Of a DNA stretch of 28,948 nucleotides, positions 9,001 to 16,965 are shown piece after piece. The position numbers and the translations under genes are program-made. Source of the DNA: Glutinoglossum americanum. Lineage: Eukaryota > Ascomycota > Geoglossomycetes > Geoglossales > Geoglossaceae. The DNA lies in assembly GCA_020080175.1 (NCBI GenBank), contig JAGHQL010000245.1, positions 1-28,948 of the forward strand, given 5' to 3'. The stretch's first letter is position 1. The number at the start of each line of letters is the position of its first letter. The notes beneath the pieces are model-generated. The model was not told the DNA's origin. It made no database searches and was given only the letters and a program-made list of their open reading frames with translations.

Positions 9001-9509
9001 GCCTCGGCTGCGTCTTCCTCGACATGGCCACGGTCCTGCACGCCCACCCGCCGCGCGCTATGAGGGCCTTCTTCCACGCGCACGGCACGAACGAGAGCTA
9101 CATCCGCACGAACCCCGCCGCGGCGCGTCTGTGGATCGCGGAGCTGCGCCGCGGCCCCGGCCCCGCCCGCGACAACGCGCCGCTGCTGTGGGTGCGCGAC
9201 ATGACGAGGAGCCGGGCCGCGGAGCGCCCGGGCGCGCTGGGCGTCGTGGAGCGGGTGCGCGGGGCTGGGGGCGGGTTTTGGGGCGCGTGTTGTGCGGGGG
9301 AGGAGAGCGAGTCGGGGGATCAGGGGGAGGGCGGGGGGGAGGATGAGGTTGTTGTTGGGGTTGTGGAGGAGGGGGAGGATGAGGTTGTTGGGGTTGTGGA
9401 GGAGGGGAAGGTGGGGGGGGAGGCTGCTGTTGTTGTTGTTGCGGAGGAGAGCTCGGTGGTGAGTGCTGGGGAGCTGGATTCGGTGGAGAGTGGGTTTGTT
9501 GCTGTTTAG
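6012..9509 (+). CDS. Fusion protein: TMCO4/DUF726-type alpha/beta-hydrolase plus Ser/Thr protein kinase
   Basis: One uninterrupted frame of 1165 codons; 1146 residues if the 57-base intron at 8916-8972 is spliced. Residues ~1-590 resemble DUF726/TMCO4. They hold an N-terminal helical part, a Gly/Ala-rich hydrophobic region (~243-315) likely to enter membranes, then a hydrolase core with nucleophile elbow LIGYSLGSRVI (Ser467), Asp524/525 in FSEDDYIL and His565 in SGHLKYRY. Residues ~590-690 are charged and coiled-coil-like, with a repeated VDEEVEQ/IDNEAEQ motif. Residues ~690-785 match the leader found before many fungal kinases (RPRTYSVLRMI). The kinase (~787-1075) has GRGGFG at 795-800, Lys817, an alphaC Glu in FERELE, catalytic HKD 913-915, DFG at 932-934, CPPE, and ends in the usual F-x-G-x-C-C-like block. 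A repetitive acidic/Val tail follows. Every kinase catalytic residue is present. Function unknown; a lipase-like effector coupled to a kinase is inference. Confidence 0.85.
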   Translation: MGSSGSDSRDLRTLLTVEQRAELTLLIATGIARMRRSIREAFDLIETEPSGKAAGNVEAATATRNDERAALLQQNRDIVPSAAELELKTLKAACLKHFGGWRRSVITRVGEAANSRADGSQNRQMSPSSPKPKNEGAIATQGLKAPALQSAYSPIPTNLSTLPTETRTAILETVLLLLLSLEHYAAYSRVLLLYLALSLQLPISALTTVETQVAQSLLRTANEMSAHRETQKRREENKTSWQWKVGLASVAGAALIGVTGGLAAPMVASGIGTLMGGLGLGATAAAGLLEALAGSGMLVGSLFGAYGGRMTGKAVDAYAKEVEDFGFLPIGGKPEVRENGEEGARRLRVTIAVSGWLTKEEDLLAPWKVLGQETEAFALRYELDALLELGNALKSLVKSLIWAQVKQTVLTALCGGLWPVFLLQMAQVVDNPFSIALSRSEKAGKILADALINKVSGERPVTLIGYSLGSRVIYSCLMSLAERRAFGLVESAVFIGSPIPAKTSDWRAIRSVVGGRVVNVFSEDDYILAFLYRTSSILSGVAGLQAVRDVKGVENFDVTPQVSGHLKYRYTVGSILKKIGWEDIQVSEVEEEEVKMIMVDEEVEQHRRERAEEQAEEQAEEVGITMIDNEAEQDKKERTDTAAKLTGRQRDENASDEFEVMEEIADLFPPPIQDGKLVARKRLKDSAFPRITRFLELTGKPEWSLRPRTYSVLRMINRVDVMSSFVSEGLYDISLPYSEKTLPDVFGSPAARSRFLESQPLVLATQAADMESGEGRHRHFVESGDVHFQRIKELGRGGFGVVDHVCSRLSLNEFARKRMSRGTTFKKDKAAILSFERELETLKRLSHHHLVKYVGSYTDPKYVGLIMSPVADSNLAQFLETDPFPAERLVSLRRFYGCLSSALLYLHENKIRHKDIKPMNILVHGDNVLITDFGTSLDWTEKGHSTTIDTSTSPRTLAYCPPEVINSEVSPPIPPLKPQERSPTPHQRRNSQSDIYSLGCVFLDMATVLHAHPPRAMRAFFHAHGTNESYIRTNPAAARLWIAELRRGPGPARDNAPLLWVRDMTRSRAAERPGALGVVERVRGAGGGFWGACCAGEESESGDQGEGGGEDEVVVGVVEEGEDEVVGVVEEGKVGGEAAVVVVAEESSVVSAGELDSVESGFVAV
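8916..8972 (+). other. Probable 57-base stopless intron inside the kinase domain
   Basis: GAA|GTAAGC donor, CTCAC-like branch site and CACCAG|CGC acceptor. Removal joins PPEVINSE to RRNSQSDIYSLG, which is the normal spacing from the APE motif to helix alphaF. Because the intron is a multiple of three without a stop, retention would simply insert 19 proline-rich residues. Confidence 0.75.
9335..9403 (+). repeat. In-frame tandem repeat in the kinase C-terminal tail
   Basis: Two units, 9335-9370 (36 bases) and 9371-9403 (33 bases), differing by one TTG triplet. They encode GEDEVVVGVVEE and GEDEVVGVVEE. Just upstream, 9314-9339 holds four G runs (5, 5, 3 and 7) with short loops, a canonical G-quadruplex motif on the coding strand. 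Confidence 0.85.
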
Positions 9510-12500
9510 CAGCGCTGGTGCTTGGCTACACCCTCTGTCTCTTCTCTCTTCTCTCTTTTTTCTTCAATATAGCTGGTTTGCTCAATCAACTCCTCACTCT
9601 GTTTACCAAGCTCACATCGCGCTTACCCCTTTTATTCCGAGGGTGTAATACCGACAAGACTGCGTAATTTTAATAGGGGTTAAGTGAATGCAGGCCAAAA
9701 GCCAGCAGGGTTCGTCGCACATAGGGATATGGACGTGAAATTCCTCATCCTGATATATATTGTCATTCTCGCCGCTATTTTAAAGCGGGCAGAGCGCAGT
9801 GAAGCTACTGTGCTTCCGTGCTTACGATACTATCACAGATTGAAAGCGAGGGTTAAAGGAATGCACCCGGATCATATCAAAACCGCAGCACCCTTCACCA
9901 CCGCTTTCCCGCTCATCGATCAACAATAAACCCCAACTCCCCATCCCACATCCCAGAATCTCTCTTTCTGCTCCCCAATTTCTCCGCCTCCTTCCTGCCC
10001 TAAACCCCCTAAGCGCCTTCTCAACCCTCTCCCTCATCTCCGGATCACCCGTTACTATCTTCCTAGCAGATCTCGCGCCCGCAAACTCCCCAGTCCCCAC
10101 CCAGAAAAAGTCCCGCAATAGGAAAGGGAGTATATGTGGCTATATCGCCCGTGGTCGCCGGTCGAAGCATACGCGTGATGCCTAACTCATGTTGGATGCT
10201 CTTCCGCGGACTCCCGGAGGTCTGCCCACAGGCCTTTTCGGCGAAAGGCGGCTGGAGAATCGGAAGACGTGCTAACTAGCTAGGCGGGATATAAGCTAGA
10301 CAATCAGGTCAATGGGGTTCCTCTCCAGATAAGTGCTCGGTAATCGGGTTCGATGTTCGATATTCGATTGTTGTTTAGTTTTTCATGACCTCCTTTCAGC
10401 TCGGAAGCGATGGTAGTTGCATGGCCTCATTGGTGTCGTGCGATCAAAACTTTCTCATTCTTCCTTTCTCATGAGCCTGAAGGGAACACCTGCCTGGGTG
10501 AAAGAATAAAGCGAGAAGGGCTAGGGCAGAGGAGAGCTAAAATTGAGATGGATCATCATTATTTTTGTAGAGGCTCTAAGCCGGGGGTGTACAGGAGATG
10601 TGTGGAGACGCCGCTTTAGGTCAACCTGGTACCGCCGTTGAGGCGGCCTCCTTCTGGTTGCCGCTGTAAGATGTATTGCACCCGCATTAAAGCGGCCAAC
10701 TCGCGAAGCGACCCCTCCTGCTGCTTTTCCCTGCGCCTCCTCTCATCTCTTTTTCTGCATTCGCCTCCGTCAGACCTTTAACTCCCCCCTTCATGCACTG
10801 TGCCGCACACCTGTTTTTCTCTGGCGTCTTATAGGCACCTGCAGAATCCTTCGGGTTGCCAGAACCAACGGGTTCCTACTTTATCCTGCTGTTGAAATTA
10901 AACTTAGCGTGATGCATTTGGCTGTGCTGTAATCACTCGCCGCAACGCGACCGTGTTACGCCTCCAACGCCGCCCCCGACCGCGAACCACGTGTCGTGCT
11001 GGGATCGATGGTGTTCGTTGGCTACGAGAGGATAGAGAACATGTAGGATGGGCGAATCAAATTTATTACCTCACAAGAAGTCATCGTGTTTTTGTAGTAT
11101 GAGGACGCTATGGTAGCCAACAAACTAAGGATAGGAGCAAGCATGGATACGAGCGGTACACTCGCCGCCGAGCATGACAGCTCTCACGTTGCTTTTACCT
11201 TGCGGCAGGTAGTAGTGTTCTCTACTGACGAGCCTATGATGAGGCCATCTCTTACGCTGATTCGGCTAGGGGCCAATTAGAGGCAAGGGGCAAGGGGCCG
11301 CGCTTCGCCGCTTGGATTTACTAAGCGGAGAGGCGGTTGATGTTTCCCAGTCGAATGCAGCAAGAAATTCTATCAGCGGAGTGACGCATGCTTGTGGCGG
11401 AGCACAGCACCCAAGACTAGATTAAGCAGCTGCTCTTCGATGACCATGCATAGAGGCACTAATAACCCTAAGTGGCAAAACCTAGAGCCACCAGAGTCTC
11501 TAGCATATGCAAGTATGAAGGTACTGGTAAATGGTAGTGTTCGCTCTCACTGGCTGACGACCTTTGGATGTTGGATGTAGGCCTGCGGCGAGCTCCCACC
11601 CTAAATGTATCATTAATACGCATATGGTTCGGGGCGGTCGGTAGAAGGGTTCCCCTCCTATTTTCTATGCTCATTGATACCTGTTTTGTTGCCCCGATAT
11701 GGCTTAGTCTGACGATTCTAAAACCCATACATCCAGATAGGCGGGGTCGGCTCCATCAAACCCTCATGCATTGGAGTCACGCCCCTGCCCTCTCACGAGG
11801 CCTCCAGATACAGAAACCTATCTCTAGCTCTTGTCTCTGGCTCTGGTCAGATGAGGGGTAGAGGCCGGGGTTGTATGGTAAAGGAAGTGGCGAAGCGTTT
11901 TGGTAGCATTAGTGGATCTTGGAGATGCAGGGCGAGAGCTAGGGGGGGTTTTGGGGTCAAACCAACGGCAAGTGCATCGATGAGCTTGCCAAGCTCGGAG
12001 CTGTTTAGAGCCTAGCCCAGTCTAGAGGAGCACATATGAATGGCGTCTTCTAGTGATTGCTCTGAAGGCTCAAAACGGCACGGTTTGGCGATAACCAAGA
12101 CATGGACACACCCGCAGAGCTAGGGTTTTGTGTGGGATGCCGGCTAAGTTGTGCACTGTTAGAGCCTTCACGTTGGTGGCGTGTATAGCAAAAGCGTGTG
12201 CCGGGCCAGAACTGGCCATGAGGCGAGGGCGAGACGAAGGGGAATAACTAACTTGGCCGGATTGATTAGAATACGAGAAGAGGGGGGATATAGGCATGAG
12301 ATTGAACCTATTGACCCTCTCGGGCTAAGCCAACAGAGCTGATAGATGATGTACACCACCCGGTACCATGGTTGACATAGGGGGTACACCTATAACATGC
12401 TTCCAACACTTTAATTTAATAAGATGACTCCGATAAAAAGGAACCTGTCTGATACACCAGCATAAACCGGTTAGTTACAACCGAAGGCCTTATCGTCCCT

Positions 12501-12589
12501 AATCCCAAGAAAGCCCCAAATCCCAAATCACACCTCCTACGCCTTTCCAAACAATACCCCAAGACACCCATTCCAGCCCTCCCACATGA
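9510..12589. other. Gene-poor stretch, about 3.1 kb
   Basis: I find no gene I can support on either strand. Open frames are short (under 100 codons) and show no domain, signal peptide or splice-consistent chain. Base composition is ordinary, unlike the AT-rich right edge. I saw no tRNA or rRNA. Local structure only: an inverted repeat GCCGCTTTA (10610-10618) with TAAAGCGGC (10688-10696), a small hairpin CCGCC/GGCGG at 10632-10646, and CCGCTT/AAGCGG near 11310-11330. It may hold degraded repeats or a lost gene. Confidence 0.6.
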
Positions 12590-13566
12590 TCACCCCCTCC
12601 CACGAAGCAGCCTCTCAGGAATGGGGGCGGAAGCCAAGTAAACCGCCACGCACGCAACAGCCAACGAGCACAACATAGCAAAGACCGGCGGGGTATACCG
12701 CCAGCCAACAAAGACAAACAACCTGCTACCCGGGGAAGTAGACGAGCCGGCGCTCGCCCCCCCCCGCCGCGCTCGGCCATGCATATCGCTAGGATTAAAC
12801 CGCCACGCCCCCGCGTGCCGGCGCGCAACCGCATAGTCCACGATGTAAGGCACGAACCACGGGACCTCCGGGAACACGGCCTCCTCGCCGTCGAGGAGGA
12901 AGTCTGCGTCCTGGCAGCCGAGGACAAACGGTCCTGTTCTGTGCGGCGGCGTGAGAGGTGGTTCTGCCAGTGCGCTAGGGGGGGGGGAGCTCACTTGAAC
13001 CCGTTGCTGCTCTTTTCGGCGGCGTTGTGCATGTGGCTGTAGGCCCTCCGCAGCGCCGCTGAACTGACTTTGTCGTGCAGGTCGAGGATTGTTGGGATCT
13101 CCTCGTGCAGGTGGTCTCCTAGAGGACCGGCGAGGCCGTCGATGATTCTTCGTAGCTTATCTGCGTTGTATGCCTCCTTTGGGGTTTCCTCGGCGTATTT
13201 CCTAAACAGCTCTAGTCCCGCTTCGAGGCTGCGGTGCTGTTCGATGTTGGCGTTCATTAGCCCGGGGATCCCGGCTGCCTTCTCGATTTCGGGGAAGTAT
13301 GTGGACTCCTCGGTGACATGGTGGTTGTGGATGAAGTCGTATGCTACGGCGCAGTAGAATAGGAGGTCTGTTGCGTTTTGCGTCCCTGGGAGGACGTGCG
13401 GGGCTTGGTGGTAAATCGCATTGAGGCCGCGGAAAATGGTATTGTGCGTCAGAGCCATGACCTGGGCATTCCTGCGACAGTAGTGGTCCTGGGGGATATC
13501 AGACCTGGATTTAGCCCCTGTGCTGGTGATGAGGCGGAAGGGAATCTTTGGCGAGTCCGGGAACAT
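12590..13566 (-). CDS. Hemerythrin-like (HHE) protein with C-terminal hydrophobic segment
   Basis: Predicted di-iron, four-helix-bundle protein of the fungal hemerythrin-like family, whose ligand (oxygen, NO or redox) is undetermined. Exons 13566-12995 and 12938-12590, phase 2, total 306 residues. The join gives NGFK-TGPFVLGCQD, which matches the family. Likely metal ligands: His41 (LTHNTIFRGLN), His80-Glu87 (HNHHVTEE), His111 (EQHRSLEAGL) and His152/154 with Glu155/156 (DHLHEEIPT). The second exon carries the family tail VLGCQD, FPEVPWFVPYIVDY and GAWRFNPSDMHG. It ends with ~20 hydrophobic residues (PVFAMLCSLAVACVAVYLA), a probable tail anchor that would place the domain in the cytosol on a membrane. 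The 56-base intron contains a run of G. Transcribed away from the steroid-type dehydrogenase side; no evident operon-like partner. Confidence 0.9.
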
Positions 13567-14222
13567 GGCTAGTCCGGGGGATTAGTTGAATTGGCCTCAA
13601 GAGATAAGAACTTAGGCAGTTGGCTTTCGCTTTGAATAAAAAATTACGAGGAACCACGGACAACATAAGGCCTAAGGTAGGATATGGCGCAGTGAGAGTG
13701 GGATGTGTCGTTGGGTGTGTGGTCCTGATGGTCCGTGGAATATGGGTTGTTAGTCTATGGATGTATCCCCAGTGGGGGCGGCTGCAGGGAGTTTCTGTAC
13801 TCTCGCCTGGGCACCTGTAATTACGCCATCGAAAACTCTCCACCGGAGGCGATAAGCGTATGCTGCGGGCGCTGCCTTACCTAGACTTTAGCAGGGTAAA
13901 GCCTAAGCGGAGGCGCAAAAGCTGTATTTGATAACATCTGCTTGGCCGGATGCACAGCTCACACGGCTCGGATCGATAGGCCAAATTTATTTTTTTTGCT
14001 GCACTCTCGCTATCAGGGTTCCCGGTGGAAAGAACCGCCATCCATTAGCACTTCGTAGTGTGTAGCTATGATACTTTATTGCAAATTGAGTGGGTGTTTG
14101 TCCAAATCAATAACTAAACTAACTAAACACACGATTTGACATAATGATCATACCAGACCAAGACCAACGGTTCATCCCACCAGACAGGTAACTAGAATAG
14201 AGGTAGGACGTAGCCCCCGCCC
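13567..14222. other. Intergenic, 656 bases
   Basis: Promoter side of the hemerythrin-like gene and 3' side of the dehydrogenase, both on the minus strand. It contains a short poly-T at about 13987-13998 and no supportable ORF or RNA gene. Confidence 0.6.
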
Positions 14223-15341
14223 CTAGTCTAGCTTCTTGTCTACCACCGGATGGCAGCTCTGTTCCTTCAGGAACCACTCAACAGATCGCCTCACCGCCTC
14301 CACTGTATCCACCAAAGGTTTATACCCCAACCTGTCCCTCGCCTTCTGAACGGAATACGTTCTCGTATACAATACAAACTCCATCCGCTCCTTAATTAAG
14401 AGCTTCGGGCGAAGCCTCCCCCAACTGAAAGCCCAAGTAAACCACTCCGCAGCGTTCGTCATGAACATTACCAGCCACGGCGGGATCATCCATACGCTGC
14501 TCAGAGGCGTTTTGTCTCCCGCAGCCGTCCAGATCATTCGGAAGAACGTCCACGGCGGATATGGATGGTCGTCCGTGATGTTAAAGGCTTCCCCGTCAAC
14601 TTTTGGTGCCTTGGGGTTGGTGATGCCCGCAAGGAGGCCGCGCGCAGCGAGAACTTCTGCTTTTGCAACGTGCCCAACGTAGACGACGTCCATCTCAATG
14701 TCGTTATAGCCCATCCAGATGTTTGTCTGACCGTTTTTGAGAACGTTAAGGGTATTCCCTATCATTTGGCGGTCACCTTCTCCATACATCGCTGTTGGGC
14801 GGATACAGGCAGTTCGTATTCCGTTCTGGTCGTTTGCATCGAGTACGAGTTTGTCTCCAAGCGCTTTTGCAAGGTGGTACGGATCGCCCTTCTGGAGAGT
14901 AGCTAGTGTCGGATATGTCTCGTCGGCGTGATCGTAGGCAGCACCATCGCCTGCTATAATTGGTCCCGATGAGGTATAGACGTAGGCTTTGACTGTGCCT
15001 GTAGCGACAGCAGCCGATAGAAGGTTCCTGTTGCCATCGACGTTGACTGTGAAATAGTCGGGTGCATGCTCGTGGTCGATATAGGCGATTGGTGAGGCGG
15101 TATTGATAATTACAGTTGGCTTGGACTGGGCAATTACGCGCTGAACGTTGACTGGAGATGTCACATCTCCAACATGGTAAGAGACGCCGTCAAAGCAATT
15201 TTTGGAGGGGTCTCTGCTCATCACAGAGATGGAAGAACAAGAGGGGTCGGCAAGCAGCTCCTTAACAATATGATGGCCGAGAAAACCGCAACCGCCGACG
15301 ACAAGGACAGAACCAAGTTGTACCGTAGGAGATGAAGACAT
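14223..15341 (-). CDS. 3-beta-hydroxysteroid dehydrogenase / Erg26-like NAD(P)-dependent dehydrogenase
   Basis: Extended short-chain dehydrogenase of the 3-beta-HSD family, which oxidises 3-hydroxyls of sterols, 4-carboxysterols or terpenoids using NAD(P)+. Single exon, 372 residues from ATG 15341. Rossmann motif GGCGFLG at 16-22, acidic residues in VGDVT (57-61), INTASP (79-84), active-site Ser in YTSSGPI (122-128), and Tyr155-xxx-Lys159 in DPYHLAKALGD. RPTAMYGEGDRQM and WLVMFMTNAAEWFTWAF (a hydrophobic, membrane-associating stretch) are typical of Erg26-like enzymes. An in-frame ATG at 15446 would add 35 residues; I prefer 15341 for its A at -3 and because the Rossmann fold then begins at the usual distance. 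Placed beside two P450s and an ABC pump, it fits a secondary-metabolite role as well as a sterol housekeeping one. Confidence 0.9.
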   Translation of the reverse strand: MSSSPTVQLGSVLVVGGCGFLGHHIVKELLADPSCSSISVMSRDPSKNCFDGVSYHVGDVTSPVNVQRVIAQSKPTVIINTASPIAYIDHEHAPDYFTVNVDGNRNLLSAAVATGTVKAYVYTSSGPIIAGDGAAYDHADETYPTLATLQKGDPYHLAKALGDKLVLDANDQNGIRTACIRPTAMYGEGDRQMIGNTLNVLKNGQTNIWMGYNDIEMDVVYVGHVAKAEVLAARGLLAGITNPKAPKVDGEAFNITDDHPYPPWTFFRMIWTAAGDKTPLSSVWMIPPWLVMFMTNAAEWFTWAFSWGRLRPKLLIKERMEFVLYTRTYSVQKARDRLGYKPLVDTVEAVRRSVEWFLKEQSCHPVVDKKLD

Positions 15342-16965
15342 TCTGAGGGCAGTTTGGGTGCGATCTGGTGTAATTGCTATTGCTTGGGAAATTCGGACGG
15401 CAACTGAAGCAAACAAATGGACAGCTTGTATAACAAAAGGGGACATCTACAAATGGCAAGACTGGACTATATTATCCGCCTCAAAGGTCTGAAGGGAATA
15501 CTGACCGTATTGCTTCCAAAGCAGCTACTGGGATCCACACGAAATCCTAGATCCAGACCAACACCCGGGAAAACCACTACCAAGATCTAGGGCCCGCGCA
15601 TCATACCATGGAAGCCCAAAGATACTGCACCCACGAACCCTCAACCCACCCCAGCACACCAAAAGCCCCCGAACACCACACTCAAGAACGCAAACGATGT
15701 CTAACCGTCAAATCCCCCAGAAGTCCTTTCGGCGATAGCACGCACGCAATCCTTCAGCCACCAACTCTCGAGTGGCATGCGACCACAGACCCGACCACAC
15801 CACCGGCCCCCGCGATCCAAAAAATCCTGCAGCGCACCAAACGCTCCACGAGCGCTTAGGGAAACTCTGTTTTACCTTGCAACAGGCAGCAAATCCTGCG
15901 CCGCGTTTCGTCTGGTGTGGGTGTCGCTCAGGATGTGTGTGAGGCATGACGCGCGGTCTGGTTCCATCGATAACGCCGGTTGGTTCGTGCGAGAGGCCCT
16001 GCATGCGGCGGCGGCGCAAGCTGGGGGTCGGGTCGGCGCGCGGCGATGGCTGCGGTGCGGGGGCGGTTGAATCCTATACGCCCGAGCGGCACGCTGCCTT
16101 AACCGGCGGGGCGTCGGGGGTCTTGGCACGCCATTTTTCCTGGGGCTCGGGGGTGCTTTGTAAGTGCTTTGCGTGCCCTGGTCGTGAAGAGTTTCTTTTT
16201 GACCGGTTTTGCTTTCATGCGGCGCGGAGGCACGGTATTCAACTCCCGGTGATGCGGGGTTCGCTCGATCATCGTATCGAGGTCTGCCAAGCGAGACCCC
16301 ACCGAAACCACTTCGTGAACGTGTTCGGCTACTTTCGACTCACGCTTCAACGACATACCGTGGAAACCGGTGGGTTCGCGGACGAGAAGGCCTCGTTCTA
16401 GGGCGAACCTCGCGAGTTCTTACCTCGCTGGTTTCTTAATCTCCACTAGTTCTCAGGTGCTACGCCTCCGAGCGGCATATGGGGCCTAGTTGGGCCCCCA
16501 TCTCGCGAGGGAGACTTCATGCCAACGCAACATTAGGCTATCCTGGGTTGCGACTGGAGTCATCCTTCACGATGCAGGTCGGACTGGCAAAATCGACTCT
16601 CTGTGTGAGGAGTTGGAGGGTGTATACTGTATACTGTGGATGATGGGCCGAGAGTCCCCTTTGCCTTTCTCTTGCCCTGGCAACGAGGTGAACCCATGGA
16701 GAGGGTGGGATATTGGTCACCTCTTCAGGGTCTGTGGGAGGCAGCTAAGGGTGAGAGGGGTGAGAGAGTTTTGGAGTGTGATGCTTTCATCGCTATACCC
16801 TTTTAAAGTGTGTGTATCATGGTGCACATAAATATCCGGTGTTGATGATCCGCATGCTTGGTTATCGCGGGCCTTGCCTTTAGGTACCTCTTCATATTTC
16901 GTGAGTCAATAGCAACAACAACAACAACTACTACTACTACCCATCTCGGCAAGGTCTACATCAAA
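15342..16965. promoter_or_regulatory. Divergent intergenic region, dehydrogenase / P450
   Basis: 1.6 kb between two diverging genes. An open frame of 151 codons at 15946-16401 (plus) and shorter ones on the minus strand have no recognisable domain and I do not call them. A TATA-like ATAAATAT lies at 16828-16835, about 130 bases before the P450 ATG. The 5' leader of the P450 carries a trinucleotide repeat (16913-16939). Confidence 0.55.
16913..16939 (+). repeat. Trinucleotide microsatellite (CAA)5(CTA)4 in the P450 leader
   Basis: Five CAA followed by four CTA triplets, ending 26 bases before the ATG at 16966. It lies in the probable 5' UTR. Confidence 0.9.

Noticed and set aside
8888-9346. 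Overlapping frames across the kinase C-lobe
   Set aside because: They are GC-rich shadow frames of the real kinase frame, which carries the conserved motifs.
10330-10380. GGTTCGATGTTCGA resembling a tRNA T-arm or B box
   Set aside because: No acceptor stem, D-arm or anticodon arm can be fitted around it.
15342-15446. 35-residue N-terminal extension of the steroid-type dehydrogenase from ATG 15446
   Set aside because: The upstream ATG has a poor context, and family members begin a few residues before the Rossmann motif. Kept as a possible alternative start.
15946-16401. 151-codon open frame, plus strand, between the dehydrogenase and P450
   Set aside because: No recognisable motif. A scattered Cys/Arg pattern does not fit a Zn2Cys6 domain, and minus-strand frames of similar size overlap it.
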